In this document: piece after piece, positions 42,721 through 51,745 of the stretch
Numbering within the stretch: the stretch's first letter is position 1
Layout of the letters: every line of letters begins with the position of its first letter
DNA from: Arthrobacter alpinus
GTDB lineage: Bacteria; Actinomycetota; Actinomycetes; Actinomycetales; Micrococcaceae
Length of the DNA: 64,000 bases
Reading direction: 5' to 3'
NCBI RefSeq assembly: GCF_900105965.1
Contig: NZ_FNTV01000001.1
Coordinates: 1,426,001-1,490,000, forward strand
Notes under the pieces: model-generated
Told to the model about the DNA's origin: nothing
The model's database searches: none
The model's input: only the letters and a program-made list of their open reading frames with translations
Translations under genes and position numbers: made by a program

Positions 42721-43662
42721 TCAGTTCGCACGATAGTTGCGGTCTCGGCACTCGGTTGGGCTAATGCCATACCGGCGCTTGAATGCCGTGCTGAACGCAA
42801 ACGGGCTGGCGTATCCAACGGCCGTGGCAATCGTTGCGGTTGTCACCTTTGGGTCTGCGAGCATCTCACTGGCCAGCAGCATTCGCCAATTCGTCAGGTA
42901 GCTTATGGGTGGCTCTCCAACAGCGGACCGGAATCTGCTGGCCAGTGTTGCGCGTGAGATGTTCAGGCTCTGGGCCACAGAGGCAAGGGTCCAACCAGTC
43001 TCCGGGCGCGAATGAAAGAGTTCCAGTGCGCCGGAGGATACCGGGTCTGCACTTCCGGCCAGCCAACCCCGCCTCGTGTCCGGGTGGAGTTGCGCCCACG
43101 CCCTGACAGTGTGAACCAGGAGGACATCGAGCAACCTGTCTGCGGCGCTGCCATGACCGGGTGCATCGGTGGTGATCTCGTGTTCCAGCAGCATCACCAG
43201 ATCCACCGAAACGTGTTCGGCAGGAACAACCGCCACGCGTGGTAGACCTTGGGTAACCGCGGCCGTGACCTCGGCATCTGATTCGTACGTGCCGACAAGC
43301 ATGGTGTTCTCGCCGTTGGCTGCGTTGCCCCACCTGCGAATTCCATGGCTCATGTCCAGGACTGGATCTTTCCCCGTGGCTGAGGTGCATATCTGGCCGG
43401 GATGGATGATCACATCCGTGGAGCTTGATGGATCATCGGAGAGTGAGTATGGATTGGGGCCCCGGACCAATGCCACATCGCCGGGGGACAGCTCGTGGTT
43501 TTTTCCGTCTGCGGTCAACCACGCATGCCCGGTCATCATGGCGACAACGGTCAGCGGGGCTTTGTCCTGAACATCGATTGACCAGCTCCCGGACATCACA
43601 ACCCGGAGCGTAAATGCACGGCGGGCTCGCGGTCCGTCGAGCAGGTGCGTGAGAGGATCCAT
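42721..43662 (-). CDS. AraC family transcriptional regulator
   Basis: 313 aa. An N-terminal cupin sensor (about residues 1-160, LTVVAMMTGHAWLTADGKNHELSPGDVALVRG) is joined to a C-terminal AraC/XylS double HTH (TLASVAQSLNISRATLASRFRSAVGEPPISYLTNWRMLLASEMLADPKVTTATIATAVGYASPFAFSTAFKRRYGISPTECR). A TAGATT -10 box (minus strand 43674-43669) ends seven bases before the ATG, so leaderless transcription is likely. Divergent from a DUF1772 membrane protein it may control. Confidence 0.9.
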   Translation of the reverse strand: MDPLTHLLDGPRARRAFTLRVVMSGSWSIDVQDKAPLTVVAMMTGHAWLTADGKNHELSPGDVALVRGPNPYSLSDDPSSSTDVIIHPGQICTSATGKDPVLDMSHGIRRWGNAANGENTMLVGTYESDAEVTAAVTQGLPRVAVVPAEHVSVDLVMLLEHEITTDAPGHGSAADRLLDVLLVHTVRAWAQLHPDTRRGWLAGSADPVSSGALELFHSRPETGWTLASVAQSLNISRATLASRFRSAVGEPPISYLTNWRMLLASEMLADPKVTTATIATAVGYASPFAFSTAFKRRYGISPTECRDRNYRAN

Positions 43663-43742
43663 GCATCCAATCTAGACGAATGCGCATGAAGTATGCGATT
43701 TTGCATATTCAAATCTCTGGGCATTCGGTGTTCACTTGAGTT

Positions 43743-44222
43743 ATGACACCCACAGCGATCGCAGCAATCACCACAACATCCCTTGTCTTCACGGGGCTTG
43801 CCGGAGGGGTCTATCTGGCTTTCTCAGCGATCGTTATGCCAGCCCTGCGAACCCTGCCGTCGAAGCACGCCATTGCCACCATGCAACGCATCAACGTCAG
43901 CGCCGTCAGGCCTCCGTTCATGATTGTCTTCTTTGGCGGTGCAGCGGCCTCGGCCGTGCTGGCCATTATGGAACTTGCTCCGGGCACGTTGAATTTCCCG
44001 TCTGTAGCCAGGATTTCAGGTGCCGTGCTTGCCCTGACCTCATTTGGCATCACCATCTTGCGCAATGTTCCCTTGAACAATGCCCTCGCCGCCATGGGTT
44101 CCAGCGCCGCTGACTCACAGGAGACGTGGAAGCGCTTTGACGGCCCATGGTCAACGGCCAACTTTGTTCGCGGAATCGCCGCCGTTGCAGCGACAGGGGT
44201 TCTGGCCCTCAGTCTTGCCTGA
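43743..44222 (+). CDS. DUF1772 (anthrone oxygenase-like) membrane protein
   Basis: 159 aa with four hydrophobic segments, typical of the DUF1772 family: SLVFTGLAGGVYLAFSAIVMPALRTLP, then FMIVFFGGAAASAVLAIMEL, ISGAVLALTSFGITILRNVPLNNALAAMG (N-V-P-L-N conserved), and TANFVRGIAAVAATGVLALSLA. Probable target of the divergent AraC regulator. Substrate unknown. Confidence 0.85.
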   Translation: MTPTAIAAITTTSLVFTGLAGGVYLAFSAIVMPALRTLPSKHAIATMQRINVSAVRPPFMIVFFGGAAASAVLAIMELAPGTLNFPSVARISGAVLALTSFGITILRNVPLNNALAAMGSSAADSQETWKRFDGPWSTANFVRGIAAVAATGVLALSLA

Positions 44223-45313
44223 CCTTTGACCCCCTCATGGCGACTTAGGTGAAGCACCCAAACCCGATGGCATTGATTCTTGGCCTTGTTCACGGAGCAA
44301 GAAATAGTTTGACGTTTTGGGGAGTGGCATGCCGGTTTGGACTGGCCAGAATTGGCAGTTGGTTGATGGGGCCGGAAGGCAGCCAGTCATCGGCGTTTCG
44401 TTTGGCATCGGCCTTTTGGACCTTGCCTTCCAGCAAGCGTCAACAAGGGCGCCTCATCGCTATTTGATGATTCGCTGGGTATATCGCCCACCACGAACAG
44501 CCGTGTTCTGTTCTCCGCAGTGGTGCCCCGATCAGCGTCGGGCATCATCGCAGCCGAATTGCTCTGTCGTCAGCTGTCCACCATTGCCGGCGCTTCCATC
44601 GGCAACAAGGAGGGAATGCGATTGGCATTGTGCGGAGCTGGCGAGGCGGCCTATGTGGTGGTGTCCTAAGAATCGGTCATTAAGGGACCTGCACGGCACG
44701 AGTTGTTGGCCGAGGCTGGCAAGTCACTGGGGTTGATTCCGGATTCATGGATTGCAGATGCACTGGCCGAGCCTCGCCGGACTTTGACTCCCCGGCTTGA
44801 GCGCGACCGCCGACTCAGGGCCTCTCCGCCGGTGAAGGCATGTCGGCTGCGCGGCTGCGATCCGCCATCAGAAGGGCCATCAACAGTGTGCACCTGAACC
44901 TTGTCCCCGCCTCTGCTGGTCTGGACAGTGCCAAAAAGGCCGATGACCACGTATAGGAGCAGGGCCGCAAGCGGGTCTTCAAGAGCCGCGTCGGGCGGAT
45001 CGCCAAGGAAGCCGTGTGGATACATGGGAACCTACCGCGCCGCAGTCGTGGATTTCTTCGTTGATTGTTGACCAGCGCAGCATCCGCATCGGCGGATTGC
45101 AGCCGGGGCACGGCAAGCGATGCAAGATCACCGAGGGAGTTCACACGGCACCCGCGGTGGCAGTCCTTGAGGATCAGGCAGACACCTTGGTCATTGTCGA
45201 TGACCAGCTCAGAACGTTGAGCGTCCAGCCCGAACTGTTTCGGCGGCATGAGGGCTGGCCGCTAGGAGCGCCAATTGACTCGAGGGCTGAGGACTAAGTC
45301 ATGACTTCGCGAA
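44223..45313. pseudogene. Degenerate coding region
   Basis: About 1.1 kb with no intact gene. A + frame segment from about 44448 reads coherently (SRVLFSAVVPRSASGIIAAELLCRQLSTIAGAS...) up to a TAA at 44667-44669. The same frame resumes with ARHELLAEAGKSLGLIPDSWIADALAEPRRTLTPRLERDRRLR (to about 44815). A third protein-like piece (VAVLEDQADTLVIVDDQLRTLSVQPELFRRHEG) lies at about 45150-45297. The family was not recognised. The pattern of coherent fragments separated by stops and frame changes indicates one or two decayed genes. Confidence 0.5.
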
Positions 45314-45979
45314 TCATGTTGCCTCACCTTGGCTTGATGCCGAGCAGCGCTGAAGCAGTAGCGGGACGCCCGGGCCGGAAAGTTCTTGGCAATATGCGCC
45401 GCGGCCAGCCATTGCCATAGTCAAGGCAATGGTGGTTCCCGTAGCAAGGGGCCCGGTACCTGTCTCAAACGGACCGTCCGTTGCTTCGAGTCTCAGCCCG
45501 TGGATGGCCGCTTTGCTATCAACCGTGAAACCCTTTTCGGCGTAGAAATTAGCAACCGTTGTGGCCACATCCAGCGGAATTGCGCGGACTAGCCCCAAGG
45601 GGCGGCGGATATCCCCACTGTGCACAACCACCTCGCCCAACCACGCGACGGCTGGACCGAGGGGAGAGGTTGTGCTCGTCACGACGTCGCCAAAGCGCCT
45701 GAGGGTGTCCGCGGGCGTGGGGCCAAGGTGTTCCATGAGGCGTCTATCATTGTGCAGGTCAAAATTGAACTTGGCGCCGAATACACTGCCGAGCCAACGG
45801 ATGGGACCGATGCTTGCGGCGGCCGTGAGATGTGCCAGGACTTGTTCGACGTTCCACTGCTCGCAGAGGGACGGGCACGACCACTGCTCATCGTCGATGA
45901 GTGCAAGGTCGGCAGCGAGAGCAGCACGTTCTACGTGGGCGGCAGCCCAGAGCTGTTTGGCTGACTTAATCGCTGGCAT
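45314..45979 (-). CDS. Maleylpyruvate isomerase family, mycothiol-dependent enzyme
   Basis: 221 aa. Begins with the DinB/MDMPI-type helix bundle: LWAAAHVERAALAADLALIDDEQWSCPSLCEQWNVEQVLAHLTAAAS, with the metal His in HVER and L-A-H-L, and HSGDIRRPLG (third His) later. This family transfers or isomerises substrates using mycothiol, the actinobacterial thiol. Substrate unknown. Start ATG 45979. Confidence 0.83.
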   Translation of the reverse strand: MPAIKSAKQLWAAAHVERAALAADLALIDDEQWSCPSLCEQWNVEQVLAHLTAAASIGPIRWLGSVFGAKFNFDLHNDRRLMEHLGPTPADTLRRFGDVVTSTTSPLGPAVAWLGEVVVHSGDIRRPLGLVRAIPLDVATTVANFYAEKGFTVDSKAAIHGLRLEATDGPFETGTGPLATGTTIALTMAMAGRGAYCQELSGPGVPLLLQRCSASSQGEAT

Positions 45980-46046
45980 TGGCGTTTCCGCGTTTCACTA
46001 GTACTTGGAACTCGACAGCACGCAAAGTAATTGGATCGTTTGCATG

Positions 46047-46421
46047 TTAGACCGGGGGATGTTCCGCTACGCAGAACAGATTCCCTTCGGGATCAGCCAA
46101 GGTGGTCCATTTTACGTGCGCAAACTCCTCCAAGACATCCCATTTATATGTTGCACCCAGGCCGATGATTCGCTCTACTTCGGCTTCCCGAGTTCCCCAA
46201 CTGACTGTCAGGTCCATGTGAGCTGCCTGGTGCGCGGCCCGGGGACCCGATTCAGCCTGGAAGAACATTCCGAATCCGATTGGACCATTCGGGGCCAGGT
46301 AAACGCTGTCGCCATTTACATTCATTGTGGCTCCGGTGACGGCCGCCCAAAAGTCCGCGAGGCCAATTGGATCGGCCGCTTCCATATTGATGGCGCCAAG
46401 GGTGATTGGGGAGTTTGTCAT
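46047..46421 (-). CDS. VOC family protein (glyoxalase-like)
   Basis: 124 aa. The VOC fold reads ITLGAINMEAADPIGLADFWAAVTGATMN...SVYLAPNGPIGFGMFFQAESGPRAAHQAAHMDLTV, then EVERIIGLGATYKW, and WTTLADPEGNLFCVAEHPP. Metal-ligand positions include H (HMDL) and E near the C-terminus (G-N-L-F-C-V-A). ATG 46421 is used; the upstream extension lies in the GNAT gene. The TAGAAT including the GNAT stop lies eight bases upstream. Function unknown. Confidence 0.8.
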   Translation of the reverse strand: MTNSPITLGAINMEAADPIGLADFWAAVTGATMNVNGDSVYLAPNGPIGFGMFFQAESGPRAAHQAAHMDLTVSWGTREAEVERIIGLGATYKWDVLEEFAHVKWTTLADPEGNLFCVAEHPPV

Positions 46422-46431
46422 GGTTGCGATT

Positions 46432-47013
46432 CTAACTGGCGCCTCTGACATTGCCTCGATGGGCGTATTCCTCGCGCAGAATCGAAAATAGCATGGAGTC
46501 ACGCCGGGTTCCCCGGACGGCGCGATGGGATCGAAGCCGGCCTTCGAAGGTGAATCCGTTCTTTTCCAGAACCCTGATTGAGCCCATGTTGTCCGGATGG
46601 CATATGGCACCGATGCGTTCGAGCTTGAGCGTGTTGAAGCCCAGTCTCAAAAGTTCGCCGACGGATTCAGTGGCGTAGCCCTTTCCCCAATGGGCTCGGT
46701 GAAAGGTATAGCCAAGCTCGCCGTTTCGATTTGAGAAATCCTTGGTCCATACGGCAAGTGACCCGATCACGTTGTCGTTCAGGACGGCTGCGAGTGAATA
46801 TCCAGTTCGGATTTCTCCGATGACCTCCGCCGCTGCCTCAACGAAGGGAGCTGTTTGTTCCAGTGTGTTGGGACCCCATGTTGACCAGCGAGTGACCAAT
46901 GGATCCGAGGCGTACTCGTGAACTGCCGCAATGTCAGCACGGGTAAAGTCCCGGAATTGAAGGCTCGTCTCCGAGCTGTCGCGCACTGAGGGAACCATTG
47001 TCCACCTGTCCAT
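46432..47013 (-). CDS. GNAT family acetyltransferase (RimJ/RimL-like)
   Basis: 193 aa. RimJ/RimL-type Acetyltransf_3 pattern: LQFRDFTRADIAAVHEYASDPLVTRWSTWGP..., acetyl-CoA site RNGELGYTFHRAHWGKGYATESVGELLRLGFNTLKLERIGAICHPDNMGSIRVLEKNGFTFEGRLR. Start ATG 47013 is preferred over GTG 47019. Probably co-transcribed with the VOC gene (10 bases apart). Confidence 0.85.
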   Translation of the reverse strand: MDRWTMVPSVRDSSETSLQFRDFTRADIAAVHEYASDPLVTRWSTWGPNTLEQTAPFVEAAAEVIGEIRTGYSLAAVLNDNVIGSLAVWTKDFSNRNGELGYTFHRAHWGKGYATESVGELLRLGFNTLKLERIGAICHPDNMGSIRVLEKNGFTFEGRLRSHRAVRGTRRDSMLFSILREEYAHRGNVRGAS

Positions 47014-47118
47014 TCTCACTAAAGATCCGTTGACCAGCCTTCACCGTAAGGACATTATCCTGATGACGTTCATCAGGGTTCCTGTTGGACGGACGTCAGG
47101 GGTTCGTCGAGGCCTGCG

Positions 47119-47466
47119 ATGATGTTGACTATGAATATTACGGAAGCAGACGAGCTAGATAGTACATGGGAGCAGCACGATTCCGTTTTCCGGGTCTATT
47201 TCGCACAGGGAATCGAAAGATCAATCACCACCTTCGACGTTTCCGGCGCCACGTTCAGTGAGGTTCAGAAGTGGGCCAAAGAAACGGCGTCAGTAGACAC
47301 GATCATGGCGATCGCCCTTGTCAGTCTCGATTCCCGCGGGTTGAAGGGATTGACCTGGCTGTTTGGTATGGATCCGAACGATCATCCGGCTGCTGACATC
47401 GAGATTCGAATGCACGCGGAGATGATGACCATTAAATCGGCAGCAGAGGCCGGGGGAGTGGCGTAG
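47119..47466 (+). CDS. Hypothetical protein
   Basis: 115 aa, acidic, no membrane segment. N-terminus MNITEADELDSTWEQHDSVFRVYFAQGIERSITTFDVSGATFSEVQKWAKETA, C-terminus DRH... IRMHAEMMTIKSAAEAGG. Family not recognised; ATG 47131 is an alternative start. No ribosome site is clear. It may be real, judged by its length and codon use. Confidence 0.5.
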   Translation: MMLTMNITEADELDSTWEQHDSVFRVYFAQGIERSITTFDVSGATFSEVQKWAKETASVDTIMAIALVSLDSRGLKGLTWLFGMDPNDHPAADIEIRMHAEMMTIKSAAEAGGVA

Positions 47467-47805
47467 ACCTGCAGTGATTTCTGGACCCGACCTGGTCAAG
47501 TGAAAGTTGATACGGCCTACATGAATTGGGCAACGGAGAGATTAGTGGGCACGGAACCTTCCCAGGTGTGGATCATTCAGTGATGCCCAGCTTGGCCAAA
47601 CAATGGCCCTGACGGAAAGCACGCCGAACTAATTCAACGACCGAGGGCTGGTGAGCGTGCCAAGACAATCCTGCAAGGCTAGATTTAGGTCGACTGTGGC
47701 TGGCACATCACTAAGATGGTGCGTTCCCGACAACAACCAGGATGCGGAAACAATGCTGCCAATTGGGGGCCATGCACCAGCCCCTTCCGGACCCGGATTC
47801 ACTTT
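47467..47805. other. Gene-poor stretch before the dif-like site
   Basis: No supported gene in about 340 bases. Short fragments only; followed by the dif-like site and a broken hydrolase gene. Confidence 0.45.
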
Positions 47806-47833
47806 ACTTGACATAATGTAGATTATCGGCGCA
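47806..47833 (-). other. dif: Probable chromosome dimer resolution site dif (XerC/XerD)
   Basis: Read on the minus strand, 28 bases split as 11-6-11: TGCGCCGATAA, TCTACA, TTATGTCAAGT. The actinobacterial dif consensus as I remember it is TTsrCCGATAA-TvnACA-TTATGTCAAGT; only one base in the left arm differs, and the XerD arm TTATGTCAAGT is identical. The two arms show the expected partial inverted symmetry (TTAT inward). It lies in a gene-free gap between a hypothetical gene and a pseudogene, as expected. XerC/XerD recombine chromosome dimers here during division, so the site marks the terminus region. Confidence 0.8.
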
Positions 47834-47849
47834 ACAGAAAGGGTTGACT

Positions 47850-48665
47850 TTAGGGGACTGGCGGCACCTTTTGGGTCACATTCAGAAAACCCCGCAGAGC
47901 ATTCATCCACGCCTCAAATTGGTCCAGATGGGCGTCGTGGCTGGCGTTCTGCAGATCGACGCGAATAGTTCCAGGCCTCCGACTTGGCGAATTCCTGCTT
48001 CTGCGCCTCGGTGAACATTCCACCGTCGGCGTACACCACCAGCGCCCTGGACTGCACGGAAATCCATTCATCCCAGCGGGGCTGCATGACGTAACGGATA
48101 CAGCGTTCCATGACGTCCGCATCAAATCGGGGCCAAAGTCCGTTGCCACGCATCTGCATGGATTTCACCCAGGCGGACGCCACTGGTGAATCTCCCAGAA
48201 ACGCCAACGCGGCAGCCGCATCGGCAAATGGCACGGGCCAACTGGCGAAAAACGCCCCGAGGTTCGCGGCGTCCTCCAGCGAACCTGACCCGGCATCACT
48301 CTCAAGCAACACCAGCGAATCGATCAGATCCGGGCGCGCCGCAGCAACCAACATGGCCGCGTGAGCCCCCATGGATTGCCCTGCAAGATGAACCGGCGCA
48401 CCCGGGCTGACGTAAGCAATGAGCGCAACAACATCCTGCACAAACGCATCCCTGGAAACATCCAACGGCCCACGTGTGCTGCGCCCGTGACCCCGCTGGT
48501 CCACCGCCACCACGCGATACTGCTGCGCCAAGGCGGCCATGGTGGGCGCAAACTCCCCCGACTCCCCCGCCAATCCGTGCAGAATTACCATCACTGGACC
48601 AGCACCACAAACCACAAACCACAAATGCCAGATCAGTCCCGTCCCGGGTGATCAAGGACCACTGA
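47850..48665 (-). pseudogene. Alpha/beta hydrolase with two frameshifts
   Basis: Minus-strand reading from about 48665: SLITRDGTDLAFVVCG, then a frameshift, then GAGPVMVILHGLAGESGEFAPTMAALAQQYRVVAVDQRGHGRS..., GQSMGAHAAMLVAAARP (nucleophile Ser), and the catalytic His in NASHDAHLDQF. The first break is the heptamer ACCACAA repeated three times (plus strand 48604-48624); removing one copy restores the frame exactly. The second break is near 47965-47990, where the frame moves so that the ending FAKS-RRPGTIRVDLQNASHDAHLDQFEAWMNALRGF can be read to the stop at 47850. No clear start codon survives. Possible substrates: haloalkane, ester or lactone. Confidence 0.65.
48604..48624. repeat. Heptamer ACCACAA repeated three times
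   Basis: Perfect tandem repeat of ACCACAA in three copies within the hydrolase pseudogene; two copies would keep the frame open. Confidence 0.9.
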
Positions 48666-48726
48666 AAAGTGACATCGCCTGGGGCTGACTCCCCCGAATT
48701 AATCGAATTAATGTTCGAACAATTCG

Positions 48727-51117
48727 CTAGGCACCCACGTAGGCAGCAAGGTGCTGGCCCGTCAGTGTTTCCTGGGAAGCCACCAGCTCGGTCGGCGTTC
48801 CCTCGAAGACCACGGTTCCGCCGTCGTGCCCGGCACCGGGGCCAATGTCGATGATCCAATCGGCATGCGCCATGACGGCCTGGTGATGTTCGATCACGAT
48901 GACAGACTTCCCCGATTCCACGAGCCGGTCCAGCAACCCCAGCAGCTTCTCCACATCAGCCAGGTGCAGGCCCGTGGTGGGCTCGTCCAGAACGTAGATG
49001 CCGCCCTTCTCCCCCAGGTGTGTGGCCAGTTTGATGCGCTGGCGCTCACCGCCTGACAGGGTTGTCAGCGGCTGGCCCAGCGTTAAATACCCGAGTCCGA
49101 CGTCGGACAGGCGGCTGAGGATCTTGTGCGCGGCAGGCAACTTGGCCTCCCCATCGCGGAAGAACTCCTCAGCGTGGTCCACGGACATGGTCAGCACCTC
49201 GCTGATGTTCTTCCCGCCAAGGTGGTATTCGAGGACGGCGGCCTGGAAACGCCGACCCTCGCATTCCTCGCAGACAGTGGAGACACCAGCCATCATGCCC
49301 AGATCCGTGTAAATAACGCCGGCACCATTGCATGTGGGGCAGGCCCCCTCTGAGTTGGCACTGAACAGGGCAGGCTTGACGCCGTTCACCTTTGCGAAGG
49401 CCTTCCGAATAGGCTCCAGCAAACCCGTGTACGTTGCGGGATTGCTGCGCCGAGAACCACGAATGGCGCCTTGATCCACCGTGACTACGCCTTCGCGGCC
49501 AGACACCGAGCCGTGGATCAGTGAACTCTTGCCCGAGCCAGCAACACCCGTAACCACTGTAAGGACACCGAGGGGAATGTCGACGTCAACATTCTTGAGG
49601 TTGTTCTCGGTTGCCCCGCGAACCTCTAGCACCCCAGAGCCCTTTCGCGGCGTCGTCTTGAGCGAAATCCGGTCGTCGAGGTGCTTGCCGGTGAGGGTGT
49701 CGCTGGCGCGTAGCCCTGCCACCGTGCCCTCGAACACCACTTGTCCACCAAGCGTTCCCGCGCGAGGGCCAAGGTCGATCACATGGTCCGCGATGGCAAT
49801 GGCCTCTGGTTTGTGCTCCACAACCAACACGGTGTTTCCCTTGTCACGCAGCTGCAACAGAAGCTTGTTCATCCGTGCAATATCGTGCGGATGCAGGCCA
49901 ATCGTCGGCTCATCGAAGACGTATGTGATGTCGGTAAGAGAGGAGCCCAGGTGGCGGATCATCTTGGTCCGCTGAGCCTCACCACCGGAGAGCGTTCCTG
50001 ACGGCCGCTCCAGCGACAGGTAGCCCAGGCCAATGTCAACGAACGAGTCCAGGGTCTCCCCCAGCGCCTCCAACAACGGCGCCACTGACGGCTCGTGCAG
50101 GGACCTCACCCATGCCGCCAAGTCACTGATCTGCATGGCGCATGCATCCGAGATGCTGACGCCCTCAATCCTGGAGTTTCGTGCATGTTCTGCAAGGCGT
50201 GTACCTGCACACTCCGGGCAGGTGGTGAAGACGACGGCGCGTTCAACGAAGGCGCGAATGTGCGGCTGCATTGCGTCCACGTCCTTGGCCAGCATGGACT
50301 TCTGCATCTTGGGGATGATGCCCTCATAGGTGAGGTTGATGCCCTCGACCTTGACCTTGGTGGGCTCCCGGTACAAAAGATCGTGCAGTTCCTTCTTCGT
50401 GAACTTACCCAGCTTCTTGTCCATGTCGAAGAAGCCGGTCCCGCCGAAGATGCGCCCGTACCAGCCGTCCATGCTGTAGCCGGGCACGGTGAGGGCGCCT
50501 TCGGAAAGTGACTTCTCGGCGTCGAACAACGCCTCTAAATTGAAGTCGTTGACCTTGCCCATACCCTCGCAGCGGGGGCACATGCCACCGGTGATGGAGA
50601 AGCTGCGGCGCTCCTTGACCTTCTCCCCCGCCTTTTCAATCGTGATGGCGCCTGCGCCGGAAACCGAGGCCACGTTGAAGGAGTAGGCCTGTGGGGATCC
50701 AATGTGCGGCTGCGCGAGGCGGCTAAAGACGATGCGCAGCATGGCGTTGGCATCCGTGACCGTGCCAACGGTGGAGCGCGGGTTGGCACCCATGCGCTCC
50801 TGATCCACCAAGATGGCTGTGGTCAGGCCTTCCAGCACGTCGACGTCGGGCCGGGCCAGGGTTGGCATGAAGCCCTGCACGAACGCGCTATAGGTTTCGT
50901 TGATCATCCGCTGCGATTCGGCGGCGATGGTGCCGAACACCAACGAGCTCTTGCCCGAGCCGGAAACTCCGGTGAAAACCGTCAGGCGGCGTTTGGGAAT
51001 CTCAACACTGATGTCCTTGAGGTTGTTTACGCGCGCTCCCTGAACCCGAATTAGGTCATGCCTGTCAGCGGCGTGAAGCGCTGTCACATGGTTTTCAGTT
51101 CCGGTGTCCGTGGTCAT
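48727..51117 (-). CDS. UvrA-like ABC ATPase, short form
   Basis: 796 aa with two ABC modules. Walker A: GVSGSGKSS (about residues 50-58) and GVAGSGKSS (about 525-533). Signatures: LSGGEAQRTKMIRHLG and LSGGERQRIKLATHLG; Walker B: FDEPTIGLH and LDEPTTGLH. Zinc cysteines occur in CPRCEGMGKV and CPTCNGAGV...CEECEGRRF. Standard UvrA is about 950 aa. This shorter form resembles the UvrA2/DrrC group linked to drug tolerance or alternative repair. Unlike housekeeping uvrA it is not near uvrB or uvrC. The C-terminal end is intact. Confidence 0.87.
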   Translation of the reverse strand: MTTDTGTENHVTALHAADRHDLIRVQGARVNNLKDISVEIPKRRLTVFTGVSGSGKSSLVFGTIAAESQRMINETYSAFVQGFMPTLARPDVDVLEGLTTAILVDQERMGANPRSTVGTVTDANAMLRIVFSRLAQPHIGSPQAYSFNVASVSGAGAITIEKAGEKVKERRSFSITGGMCPRCEGMGKVNDFNLEALFDAEKSLSEGALTVPGYSMDGWYGRIFGGTGFFDMDKKLGKFTKKELHDLLYREPTKVKVEGINLTYEGIIPKMQKSMLAKDVDAMQPHIRAFVERAVVFTTCPECAGTRLAEHARNSRIEGVSISDACAMQISDLAAWVRSLHEPSVAPLLEALGETLDSFVDIGLGYLSLERPSGTLSGGEAQRTKMIRHLGSSLTDITYVFDEPTIGLHPHDIARMNKLLLQLRDKGNTVLVVEHKPEAIAIADHVIDLGPRAGTLGGQVVFEGTVAGLRASDTLTGKHLDDRISLKTTPRKGSGVLEVRGATENNLKNVDVDIPLGVLTVVTGVAGSGKSSLIHGSVSGREGVVTVDQGAIRGSRRSNPATYTGLLEPIRKAFAKVNGVKPALFSANSEGACPTCNGAGVIYTDLGMMAGVSTVCEECEGRRFQAAVLEYHLGGKNISEVLTMSVDHAEEFFRDGEAKLPAAHKILSRLSDVGLGYLTLGQPLTTLSGGERQRIKLATHLGEKGGIYVLDEPTTGLHLADVEKLLGLLDRLVESGKSVIVIEHHQAVMAHADWIIDIGPGAGHDGGTVVFEGTPTELVASQETLTGQHLAAYVGA

Positions 51118-51253
51118 GGTCTCTCAATTCTGTAGGGCATCATCACCTGGTTGGCCAAGCAGCTGTAGCGGCAGCCAACGTCAACTGTATCCCCAAGGCG
51201 TGACACCTTCGCGGCAGTTATTGCGTTCAATAATAGGCGTCGAAGCACATCAG

Positions 51254-51745
51254 TTACTTCTTGAATTCTGCTCGCATGAGAATCCCGCATCCGCCAGCAA
51301 ATGTGGTTCCGTGAAATTCGGCAGCCCGTGTCACTTCCGTGAAACTCCACTGGTGGTGCAAAAGGATGGACGCCTGATTGGCTGCATTCACCACGTACCA
51401 CGCGCAGCTGGAGCGCTTCCTGATCCAGTCGAGCCGGGCCTGGGTCAATTCCGTTGCCACCCCCTGCCTGCGCCACAGGGGGTTGACCGTGATGCCCCCG
51501 AGATACTGGCCGGCCGGAGCCGGTCTGTCCGCGTGATCCCAAAAGTGTGTCTTTGCCCAGGCAATAACGGCCTCACCTGACGTTGCGACAAGTACCAGCC
51601 TGCCCTCATCCGAGATGGCGCGGCGCATGGACTCCACGGTGCTGCCGGACCGGCCCGCCAGAGCATTGATATCCAGGATTTGTGGAACATCCTCCATCGC
51701 AGCTGGGCGAACAGCTGCTCTTTCACCAGGGCCTGGATCAGCCAT
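51254..51745 (-). CDS. GNAT family N-acetyltransferase
   Basis: 163 aa. Pattern AAVRPAAMEDVPQILDINALAGRSGSTVESMRRAISDEGRLVLVATSGEAVIAWAKTHFWDH..., acetyl-CoA site YLGGITVNPLWRRQGVATELTQARLDWIRKRSSCAWYVVNAANQASILLHHQWSFTEV. ATG 51745 lies just inside the end of the upstream phosphotransferase gene (stop at 51738), an 8-base overlap that couples them. Confidence 0.82.
   Translation of the reverse strand: MADPGPGERAAVRPAAMEDVPQILDINALAGRSGSTVESMRRAISDEGRLVLVATSGEAVIAWAKTHFWDHADRPAPAGQYLGGITVNPLWRRQGVATELTQARLDWIRKRSSCAWYVVNAANQASILLHHQWSFTEVTRAAEFHGTTFAGGCGILMRAEFKK

Noticed and set aside
47806..47833. The TTGACA word here as a -35 promoter box
   Set aside because: No -10 hexamer at a suitable distance, no gene starts downstream on the plus strand, and the whole 28-base pattern fits dif far better.
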